DNA of 6,370 nt from assembly GCA_947259185.1 (NCBI GenBank), contig CAMYKT010000054.1:1-6370 (forward strand), read 5' to 3'. Below, in pieces: positions 1 to 4,841 of the stretch. The notes beneath the pieces are model-generated. The model ran no database searches. It saw only the letters and a program-made list of their open reading frames with translations, and was not told the DNA's origin. The stretch comes from an uncultured Methanobacteriaceae archaeon. GTDB taxonomy: Archaea > Methanobacteriota > Methanobacteria > Methanobacteriales > Methanobacteriaceae. Within the stretch, counting starts at the first letter, position 1; every line of letters begins with the position of its first letter. The translations under genes and the position numbers were made by a program.

Positions 1-194
1 ACATTTAAACGAAACACCATTACAGGAAGTTTCACCTATCCGGGATTATCCCCAGTTTCCCAGGGTTATACCGGTCCTAAGGGTAGGTTATCCACGTGTT
101 ACTGAGCCGTATGCCACGATTCCGAAGAATCGTTCAACTTGCATGGCTTAATCGAACCCCAATAGCAGTAGCCTCTGCCAGGATCAAACAGATT
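1..194 (-). rRNA. 16S ribosomal RNA, 5' end (partial, runs off the left edge)
   Basis: Read on the minus strand, this is the start of an archaeal small-subunit rRNA. It has the near-universal TTTGATCCTGGCAGAGGC block, then GCTACTGCTATTGGGG, AAGCCATGCAAGTTGAACG, GGCTCAGTAACACGTGG and ATAACCTACCCT, and a GATTC-TTCG-GAATC hairpin in a variable helix. The first helix pairs TCTG with CAGA, where many Methanobacteriales have TCCG/CGGA, so the pairing is kept. The mature 5' end is put near 194 by analogy with other archaeal 16S genes and could be off by a few bases. Only about 190 nt of roughly 1,480 are present. The rest of the rRNA operon lies left of the window. General similarity suggests Methanobacterium, but I cannot align it here. 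Confidence 0.97.
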
Positions 195-269
195 TAATCC
201 AACAGAAAAGAATAAAAACGCACATTAATATTGGGAAGTAAAAAGTACACTTAAATAAATTAAGAGAGT

Positions 270-285
270 TTCAGTAGCAACTGAA
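270..285 (-). repeat. Perfect 6-bp hairpin in the 16S leader
   Basis: On the minus (transcript) strand the sequence reads TTCAGT-TGCT-ACTGAA, a perfect 6-bp stem with a 4-nt loop, about 75 nt upstream of the mature 16S end. It is probably a local structure in the pre-rRNA. Its role is unknown. Confidence 0.45.
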
Positions 286-376
286 TGTCACCACATCTAC
301 CAAACCAGCATCAAACCTAAACTTTTGCTATTTGCAAGGGTTTAAGTCCTCATTTAATAATTATGAATTTAATTTA

Positions 377-448
377 GCCACGTTTGGAAAAAATCAGCTC
401 TCACAGAATGAACATTCACACTCCAGCCGAACGCCTATATTTCGTGGC
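377..448 (-). repeat. Distal inverted repeat GCCACG/CGTGGC in the 16S leader
   Basis: GCCACG at 377-382 and its exact complement CGTGGC at 443-448 are 60 nt apart in otherwise A+T-rich DNA. Between them lies a smaller inverted repeat, GAATG-AA-CATTC (406-417). In the leader RNA these could form a closed domain. A 6-bp match is short, so chance is possible, but its G+C content stands out locally. Confidence 0.3.
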
Positions 449-563
449 ACATACTATACAGAGTACTACTATTTCCACAAACATATTAGAAAATATTGCA
501 AAAATAATGGATTTCTCCAAAATTTAACCGTTATAATACAATTAATAATTAAGTATTTAGCAG

Positions 564-577
564 GATATAAAGTTTTC
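564..577 (-). promoter_or_regulatory. Candidate second (downstream) rRNA promoter, BRE/TATA
   Basis: The minus strand reads GAAAAC followed by TTTATATC (TATA at 564-571, BRE-like purines at 572-577), which fits the archaeal stable-RNA pattern. A start about 25 nt downstream would fall near 540 and shorten the leader by about 170 nt. It may be a tandem promoter or chance in A+T-rich DNA. Confidence 0.35.
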
Positions 578-726
578 TACAACTATAAGCAGGAAAATAT
601 ATCAAGATCTAAATCTTATTATTTTGATTTAAAACCTATAAAAACCACTATAATGCCTTTAGTAATTAAATTTTTTAGTTATTTTTCTCTGCTGCGAATA
701 ATAACCCGGCACAAAATTAAAATCCA

Positions 727-742
727 TACTTAAATCTTTCGG
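727..742 (-). promoter_or_regulatory. Main candidate promoter of the rRNA operon (BRE + TATA)
   Basis: The minus strand reads CCGAAAGA (735-742) then TTTAAGTA (727-734), a good BRE plus TATA element. A TTTGTGCC sequence begins about 15 nt further on. It places a plausible purine start (709-712) at the usual distance of about 25 nt from the TATA centre. It lies back to back with the mer promoter, only about 60 nt from the mer start codon. Confidence 0.5.
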
Positions 743-755
743 TTGAACTTAAATC

Positions 756-772
756 ACAAAATATTTTTATAC
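756..772 (+). promoter_or_regulatory. Candidate promoter of mer (A+T-rich TATA region)
   Basis: This is an A-rich BRE-like stretch followed by ATATTTTTATA. A start 22-27 nt downstream would fall at about 784-793 and give a very short 5' UTR that may just include the AGGTGAT ribosome-binding site. The exact TATA register is ambiguous. An alternative element (ACTTAAAT, 748-755) would give a UTR of roughly 25 nt. Confidence 0.4.
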
Positions 773-790
773 TACCACTAAATTTTTAAA

Positions 791-797
791 AGGTGAT
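791..797 (+). promoter_or_regulatory. Ribosome-binding site of mer
   Basis: AGGTGAT matches the complement of the archaeal 16S 3' tail and sits 5 nt before the ATG at 803. It fixes the start of mer. Confidence 0.85.
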
Positions 798-802
798 ATA
801 TT

Positions 803-1792
803 ATGAAGTTCGGTATCGAATTTGTTCCAAATGAGCCAATTGAAAAAATAGTAAAGCTTGTTAAGCTGGCAGAAGATGTAGGATTTGAATACGCCTGGAT
901 TACTGACCACTACAACAACAAAAATGTATATGAAACCTTAGCATTAATTGCTGCAGGAACTGAAACCATTAAAATGGGTCCTGGTGTGACCAACCCTTAT
1001 GTGAGAAGCCCGGCTATAACTGCTTCTGCTATGACCACCCTTGATGAACTCTCTAATGGAAGAGCAGTTCTGGGTATTGGCCCTGGTGACAAAGCTACCT
1101 TTGATTCTTTAGGAATTCCATGGGAAAAGCCAGTTAGTACCATTAAAAACGCCATAGAAATGATGACCACATTAATGGCTGGTGGAAAAACTGAATCTGG
1201 TGCACAATTAGGTGGTACCAAAGCTGTTCAGGAAAAGATACCAATTTATATGGGTGCACAAGGCCCAATGATGTTAAAAACCGCTGGTGGATTTTCAGAC
1301 GGTGCATTAATTAACGCATCCAATCCTAAAGACTATGCTGCTGCTGTTCCTCTAATTAAAGAAGGGGCTTCTGCTGCAGGTAAAAGTATGGATGAAGGGG
1401 ATGTAGCTGCATACACCTGTACTTCCATTGATGATGACGCAGGAAAAGCATTAGGAGCTGCCAAGATTGTGGTGGCATTTATTGCTGCAGGATCACCACC
1501 ACCTGTTTTAGAAAGACACGGACTGGCACCAGACACCGGAGCAAAAATCGGAGAAATGATAGGTAAAGGTGACTTCGGTGGAGCTATTGGAGCTGTAACT
1601 GACGATTTGATGGAAGCGTTCTCTATTGTAGGAACTCCTGATGATTTAATACCTAAGATTGAAGCTTTAGGTGAACAAGGAGTAACCCAGTATGTGGTTG
1701 GTTCCCCAATAGGACCTGACAAGGAAAAATCCATTAAATTAATGGGAGAAGTAATTAACACCTTCACTAAAAGAGAAGGCGGAGTCTTCTAG
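803..1792 (+). CDS. mer: 5,10-methylenetetrahydromethanopterin reductase (F420-dependent), Mer
   Basis: Mer is a cytosolic enzyme that reduces methylene-H4MPT to methyl-H4MPT with reduced coenzyme F420. It is a reversible central step of CO2-reducing methanogenesis, between Mtd/Hmd and the Mtr methyltransferase. The 329-aa product is full length for the family and belongs to the bacterial luciferase-like TIM-barrel superfamily. It opens with MKFGIEFVPNEP, then AWITDHYNNKNVYETLALIA (31-50), the GPGVTNPYVRSP segment (59-70) around the family's cis-peptide F420 site, and LSNGRAVLGIGPGDKATFDSLG (83-104). An Ala/Gly-rich acidic middle and a VGTPDDLIPKIEALGEQGVTQYVVG-type C-terminal barrel motif follow. 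The start is fixed by AGGTGAT 5 nt upstream. Codon choice looks biased toward a highly expressed gene, as expected for a methanogenesis enzyme. It is monocistronic, divergent from the rRNA operon, and followed by a T-rich terminator. Confidence 0.97.
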   Translation: MKFGIEFVPNEPIEKIVKLVKLAEDVGFEYAWITDHYNNKNVYETLALIAAGTETIKMGPGVTNPYVRSPAITASAMTTLDELSNGRAVLGIGPGDKATFDSLGIPWEKPVSTIKNAIEMMTTLMAGGKTESGAQLGGTKAVQEKIPIYMGAQGPMMLKTAGGFSDGALINASNPKDYAAAVPLIKEGASAAGKSMDEGDVAAYTCTSIDDDAGKALGAAKIVVAFIAAGSPPPVLERHGLAPDTGAKIGEMIGKGDFGGAIGAVTDDLMEAFSIVGTPDDLIPKIEALGEQGVTQYVVGSPIGPDKEKSIKLMGEVINTFTKREGGVF

Positions 1793-1796
1793 ATTC

Positions 1797-1819
1797 TATT
1801 TTCTCTTTTTATTTTTTTT
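1797..1819 (+). terminator. T-rich transcription terminator of mer
   Basis: Starting 5 nt after the mer stop, the plus strand reads as interrupted T runs ending in an 8-T tract. Oligo-T tracts, without any required hairpin, are the usual archaeal intrinsic terminator. It lies between convergent genes. Confidence 0.65.
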
Positions 1820-1852
1820 AAAGTCTTTATCAATTCCATAAAGTATTAATAT

Positions 1853-2656
1853 TTATTCTGAAATAATTTTATTGCGTATTCTGTGCTTCTTAGCAATATC
1901 TGCTACCATATTATAAATTTTAATCTGATATTTAGAAGAAGGATAAGATTTAGATTTAAATATAGACCTGGTTTTAGGAATCAATTCTGGAAAATATTCT
2001 TCTAACACCTCATAATATCTGACCCTGCAATCATGAGGCTTATCACCAAAAAGAGTCAAGGCCCCGGGAATTACAAAGTCCCCACCATATTCTTTTACCG
2101 ACTTTATCATTATATCCAGTTGATCTTCTGAATCAGAAATAAAGGGTAAAAGTGGCATTAAGCAAGCCCCGGTAAGGAAGCCTTCTTCTTTAAACTTTTG
2201 CATGGTCTCTAAGCGTTCCCAGGGAGATGGTGCATCTGGTTCAAAAATAGCAGCAATTTTTTCATTAACAGTGGAAAAGGAAAAAGATATTATGACCCCC
2301 TGTTTTAAGTGAGGCATCAAGTCCGGAGGTAAATGAGCAGAATTATCAATTTTTTTTAAAATTTCAAGATCCCGGAAAATTAAGGTGGATTTAGTAAACA
2401 GGTTTAATGGAAAATGAAAGCGATGGATGATTTTTAAAAGTTCCCTGGTAATTTTCAGGTTTTCTTCCGGGGGTAAATATGGATCTGTTGCAGAACCCAG
2501 GGCAATAATTCCATGTTCTTTTTTTCGAGCTCTGTTTTTTAGTTGACGATAAAGAATTTCAGGGGCATTAATTTTGGCAGTAAGCTGGGAGGGAATATGT
2601 TCACCATATTTGCTACCATGAATATAACAATATACGCAGTTAAAAGAGCAGCCCAT
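1853..2656 (-). CDS. Radical SAM protein, SplB/COG1533-like (first ATG; true N-terminus probably upstream)
   Basis: A radical SAM enzyme of unknown substrate. From the ATG at 2656 the protein is 267 aa and opens directly with the 4Fe-4S motif CxxxCxxC (C3, C7, C10, followed by Y11), which leaves no room for the usual N-terminal segment. Other family features are ALGSATDPYLPPEENLKITRELL (about 53-75), LFTKSTLIFRDLEIL (about 85-99) and GACLMPLLPFISDSEDQL (about 162-179). These match the DPY.P.E....TR, TKS..I.RD and P..P...D signatures of COG1533, the family that includes spore photoproduct lyase. DNA repair should not be assumed, since most archaeal members are uncharacterised. Upstream, in the same frame, the sequence reads SVLNKHKH...YTLNPY before MGC, typical conserved family sequence, so the true start probably lies near 2734. 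The gene converges on mer and has its own TATA box near 2800. I see no clear oligo-T terminator on its strand. Confidence 0.85.
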   Translation of the reverse strand: MGCSFNCVYCYIHGSKYGEHIPSQLTAKINAPEILYRQLKNRARKKEHGIIALGSATDPYLPPEENLKITRELLKIIHRFHFPLNLFTKSTLIFRDLEILKKIDNSAHLPPDLMPHLKQGVIISFSFSTVNEKIAAIFEPDAPSPWERLETMQKFKEEGFLTGACLMPLLPFISDSEDQLDIMIKSVKEYGGDFVIPGALTLFGDKPHDCRVRYYEVLEEYFPELIPKTRSIFKSKSYPSSKYQIKIYNMVADIAKKHRIRNKIISE

Positions 2657-2734
2657 ATAAGGATTTAAAGTGTAATCTTCTAAAAAAAGACTATCACGAT
2701 GTTTGTGCTTATTTAAAACTGATTTAACGTTTAT
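2657..2734 (-). other. Probable coding N-terminal extension of the radical SAM gene, without a canonical start codon
   Basis: Read from 2734 down to 2657 in frame with the radical SAM gene, this gives INVKSVLNKHKH, then RDSLFLEDYTLNPY, leading into MGCSFNC. The NPYxGC lead-in is conserved in COG1533 proteins, so the stretch looks translated. The frame is closed by TAA at 2744-2746, and between that stop and 2656 there is no ATG, GTG or TTG. The best-placed codon is ATA at 2732-2734, one transition from ATG, with GGGGGT (2750-2755) upstream. Options are a rare ATA start, a start codon lost by mutation, or a sequencing error. A single indel in the A7 run does not reach a better start, because the neighbouring frame offers only CTG. 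Confidence 0.55.
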
Positions 2735-2749
2735 TTTTTTAAATTAAAG

Positions 2750-2755
2750 ACCCCC
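2750..2755 (-). promoter_or_regulatory. Candidate ribosome-binding site of the radical SAM gene
   Basis: GGGGGT on the minus strand can pair with the ACCUCC tail of 16S rRNA, using one G-U pair. It lies 15 nt upstream of the in-frame ATA and 93 nt upstream of the first ATG. It therefore favours translation starting near 2734, although the spacing is long. Confidence 0.35.
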
Positions 2756-2793
2756 AGTTTAAATAATTAGTGAAGGATGCTGAAAATCGGGAT

Positions 2794-2803
2794 AATATAT
2801 AAA
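2794..2803 (-). promoter_or_regulatory. Candidate TATA box of the radical SAM gene
   Basis: The minus strand reads TTTATATATT. A start about 25 nt downstream would fall near 2773, about 18 nt before the GGGGGT site and about 40 nt before the possible ATA start. The element is nearly symmetric, so it cannot be oriented from sequence alone. Confidence 0.45.
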
Positions 2804-3054
2804 CATATTTTAATTACGGAAATTAATATAATTATTGTTAAAATTATATAGAATAATAATAATAAAGATAGTTAAATATATTTTATTAAGTTTAAAAACT
2901 GAATAATTATAGTGTCCTTTATAGTTTCGGCTTATTTTTCTAATAAATAATTATTTAATTTTAGAAGTAAGGATAAATTAATTAAAAAATAAGATAATGA
3001 TTACATCGTACTAATATAGAAGGGTGCTGATCATTCTAAATCAGGTAAAAAACC
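2804..3054. other. Very A+T-rich divergent intergenic spacer
   Basis: This is the main part of the spacer between the two divergent radical SAM genes. It is strongly A+T rich, with stops in every frame, a short AAT run (about 2853-2864) and several TATA-like strings (for example near 2874-2882). None stands out as the RaSEA promoter. The only base-balanced part is 3021-3046, just before the RaSEA start. I see no tRNA-like or other structured RNA gene. Confidence 0.5.
3027..3046 (+). promoter_or_regulatory. Weak RBS and small hairpin before the RaSEA gene
   Basis: AGGT at 3043-3046 is the only nearby Shine-Dalgarno match, 8 nt before the ATG at 3055. It overlaps the right arm of a 5-bp inverted repeat, CTGAT (3027-3031) and ATCAG (3040-3044), which could partly hide it in the mRNA. 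An in-frame TAA 9 nt before the ATG rules out an earlier start. Confidence 0.35.
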
Positions 3055-4116
3055 ATGCAAATAAAAAAATTAACCAGAGAAATTAGAAATAAATCTCTAA
3101 AAAAAGTTAAAAAGCGATCCCCTGAAGAATTATCTACCAGCTGGTATCAGGAAGACTTATTATACCAGGGAAGAGGCCCTACCCTTTTCATGATTTTGCC
3201 CACCGGTGGATGTTCCTGGGCCTTATCTGAAAGTGGTGGTTGCACCATGTGCAGTTATATTAATGATTCCCATGTAGAAAATGTTCCTGCACGAGATATT
3301 ATCCCCCTATTCCATGAAATAATGGATAAACATACCCTGGAAGAACCCACTGCAGTTAAAATTTTCACATCCGGTAGTTTCTTGAATCCTGATGAGATGC
3401 CTGTTGAAGCCCGGAGAGAGATTTTGCAAACCCTGGGTGAAATTGAAAACGTGGCAGAAGTGGTGGTAGAATCCCGACCAGAATATGTGAATAGAGAGAT
3501 AATTAAGGAGTGCTGTTCTTATCTTCCTGATAAAATATTTGAAATCAGTATGGGGCTTGAATCCGCCAGCGACCATACCCGGGAATATAAAATAAATAAA
3601 GGTTTTTCCAAAAAAGACTTTGAACAGGCAGTTGAAATAATAAAAGACCTTAAATCAGAATATAAAGTAAGATCAAAAGCCTATATTCTTGTGAAGCCTA
3701 TTTTAACTTCAGAAAAGCAGGGCATACAAGAAGCAATTGATAGTGCTATTTATGCCGAAAAGGCAGGTATAGATAGGATTTCTTTTTGTCCGGCTACCAT
3801 CCACAAAGGTACTTTAATTGAAGAACTATGGCGTAAAGGATCTTATCAACCGCCATGGATATGGAGCACTATTAAAATCATAAACCAGGTCCGTGAAAAA
3901 GTTAATATTCCTGCTATAATGGATACTTCTGGTTTTGGAAGTAGAAGAGGCCCTTATAACTGCAAAAAATGTAATTCTAAGCTAAAGCAAATGATAATTG
4001 ATTCTAATCTGGATCAAATTCCGGTAAAAGAATTAGAATGTGACTGTAAAAATCAATGGCAAGTAGAAAGTAGTTTTTGTGATATTGGTCGTTCTACAAC
4101 CAGAATAAGATATTAA
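3055..4116 (+). CDS. Archaeosine synthase radical SAM subunit, RaSEA-type (TIGR01210 family)
   Basis: In characterised archaea RaSEA works with ArcS. ArcS attaches lysine to preQ0 at tRNA position 15, and RaSEA, a radical SAM lyase, cleaves the adduct to leave archaeosine (G+), which stabilises tRNA. The 353-aa product is full length. It shows WYQEDLLYQGRGPTLFMILPT (30-50), the cluster motif C53-x9-C63-x2-C66 within GGCSWALSESGGCTMCSY, and VKIFTSGSFLNPDEM (101-115). VVVESRPEYV (136-145), EISMGLESASDHTREYKINKGFS (163-185) and ILVKPILTSEKQGI (211-224) follow. This layout fits TIGR01210 better than MiaB or Elp3. The C-terminus carries RRGPYNCKKC (C303, C306) and CDC (C329, C331), a likely small metal site. 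The start is the first ATG after an in-frame stop, with a weak RBS. No other archaeosine gene (ArcS, TGT, QueC/D/E) is in the window. Confidence 0.88.
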   Translation: MQIKKLTREIRNKSLKKVKKRSPEELSTSWYQEDLLYQGRGPTLFMILPTGGCSWALSESGGCTMCSYINDSHVENVPARDIIPLFHEIMDKHTLEEPTAVKIFTSGSFLNPDEMPVEARREILQTLGEIENVAEVVVESRPEYVNREIIKECCSYLPDKIFEISMGLESASDHTREYKINKGFSKKDFEQAVEIIKDLKSEYKVRSKAYILVKPILTSEKQGIQEAIDSAIYAEKAGIDRISFCPATIHKGTLIEELWRKGSYQPPWIWSTIKIINQVREKVNIPAIMDTSGFGSRRGPYNCKKCNSKLKQMIIDSNLDQIPVKELECDCKNQWQVESSFCDIGRSTTRIRY

Positions 4117-4199
4117 ATTTCACTAAATTCATCCACTTTTAAAAAATCATATTAACCACATCGGCTAGAATAAAAAATCAGGGGTTTGTTAATTGTAGT

Positions 4200-4206
4200 G
4201 GAGGTG
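4200..4206 (+). promoter_or_regulatory. Strong Shine-Dalgarno of the DUF308 gene
   Basis: GGAGGTG lies 5 nt before the ATG at 4212 and is the best ribosome-binding site in the window. It fixes the start codon. Confidence 0.85.
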
Positions 4207-4211
4207 GAAAA

Positions 4212-4691
4212 ATGAAAAATACGGTAAGTGGAATTTTAGCCATTATTTTAGGTCTAATTGTAATTTCTTTTCCTCTTTTAGGAGTTGTAACTGTCAGTGT
4301 GATAGTGAGTTTCTCTTTGATTATACTGGCCGTCTGGTTTATGGCCCTGGGTATGGCCAGTCTTGATTTGAGTTTTACCAGAGGATTGCTTAACCTGGTG
4401 CTGGGTATTATAACTCTCATATTAGCCATAGGTTTAATATTTAATCCCGCCTTGTTCAGTTTTGTGGCGGCTATTATCCTGTATCTGGCAGGTATATTAC
4501 TGGTAATTGCTGGTTTTATAGCCTTAATTGGTAGTAAAGAATCTAAAATCGGTATCTGGCCTGGAGTAATCGGAATTATTTTAGGTATAATTTATATAAT
4601 TCTCGGTACCTATGCCTTTGATCCCATGTATTTAGGTATGTTAATTGGAATCTGGTTAATAGTTACGGGAATATTTCGAATATTTGAATAA
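4212..4691 (+). CDS. Six-helix integral membrane protein, DUF308/HdeD-like
   Basis: A 159-aa, almost wholly hydrophobic protein with six predicted membrane helices (about 5-23, 25-48, 57-76, 82-106, 115-135, 139-157) and very short loops. The only polar loops are around 51-57 (LDLSFTR) and 108-113 (SKESK). It reads as three repeats of a two-helix hairpin. Each has an LG near the middle of its first helix and a proline at the hairpin turn (P21, P79, P138, spaced 58-59 residues). This is the layout of DUF308/HdeD family proteins. HdeD is linked to acid resistance in enterobacteria. The function of archaeal members is unknown, and I do not assign one. It follows the RaSEA gene by 95 nt on the same strand, so read-through is possible, but a TATA-like TTTTAAAA (4137-4144) and its strong RBS suggest a separate unit. 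An oligo-T terminator follows. Confidence 0.8.
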   Translation: MKNTVSGILAIILGLIVISFPLLGVVTVSVIVSFSLIILAVWFMALGMASLDLSFTRGLLNLVLGIITLILAIGLIFNPALFSFVAAIILYLAGILLVIAGFIALIGSKESKIGIWPGVIGIILGIIYIILGTYAFDPMYLGMLIGIWLIVTGIFRIFE

Positions 4692-4702
4692 ATAAATACA
4701 AA

Positions 4703-4719
4703 CCCCTTTTTTTATTTTT
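4703..4719 (+). terminator. Oligo-T terminator of the DUF308 gene
   Basis: CCCC is followed by seven T, one A and five T, starting 12 nt after the stop codon. This is a typical archaeal intrinsic terminator. Confidence 0.65.
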
Positions 4720-4766
4720 AAATCAGATTTTAATAACAGTTAAAGTAGAAAAAATAGATAAGGTGT

Positions 4767-4776
4767 CTTATATATT
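4767..4776 (+). promoter_or_regulatory. Upstream candidate TATA box of the nucleotidyltransferase gene
   Basis: CTTATATATT would place transcription start near 4798 and give a leader of about 44 nt before the GTG. It competes with the closer element at 4812. Confidence 0.35.
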
Positions 4777-4811
4777 TCCCAATAATAAATTAAGAATGAA
4801 TAATGATTGAA

Positions 4812-4820
4812 TTTATATAT
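4812..4820 (+). promoter_or_regulatory. Proximal candidate TATA box of the nucleotidyltransferase gene
   Basis: TTTATATAT is the closest match to the archaeal TATA consensus in this spacer. Its centre is about 26 nt before the GTG at 4842, so a start at the usual distance would coincide with the start codon and produce a leaderless or near-leaderless mRNA. Confidence 0.45.
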
Positions 4821-4841
4821 CCAGATTTGTGAAGTGTAATC

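Larger units (their letters stand above)
195..712 (-). other. 16S rRNA operon leader (pre-rRNA 5' external spacer)
   Basis: About 515 nt separate the inferred rRNA transcription start near 710 from the mature 16S end. I see no tRNA and no credible protein gene. The only long open frame (332-733, plus strand) starts with TTG, has no ribosome-binding site, reads as A+T-rich low-complexity sequence rich in Y, F, N, K and I, and overlaps the rRNA promoter. The leader contains several inverted repeats (270-285, 320-343, 377-448). In archaea the 16S flanks pair into a processing stem with a bulge-helix-bulge motif. The 3' partner is outside the window, so that stem cannot be tested here. Confidence 0.7.

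Noticed and set aside
332..733. 133-codon open frame on the plus strand in the rRNA leader
   Set aside because: It has a TTG start, no ribosome-binding site and low-complexity composition, and it lies antisense to the rRNA leader and overlaps the rRNA promoter.
997..1767. Two minus-strand open frames inside mer (997-1221, 1333-1767)
   Set aside because: They are antisense shadows of a highly biased mer coding sequence, with no recognisable domains.
1853..2656. Annotating the radical SAM protein as a DNA photoproduct lyase
   Set aside because: Only family-level COG1533 motifs are seen, and nothing specific to DNA repair can be supported from the sequence.
2721..2746. Frameshift in the A7 run (2734-2740) as the cause of the missing radical SAM start
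   Set aside because: Adding or removing one A joins frames that still offer no ATG, GTG or TTG start, so it does not explain the absence.
2853..2864. Short AAT repeat in the divergent spacer
   Set aside because: Only about four units in very A+T-rich DNA. No sign of an array or a CRISPR.
3307..3576. Minus-strand open frame inside the RaSEA gene
   Set aside because: Antisense shadow. The plus-strand protein is clearly conserved across this stretch.
4178..4429. Minus-strand open frame over the DUF308 gene start
   Set aside because: Antisense to a gene with a very strong RBS and clear membrane topology. Its own product has no family features.
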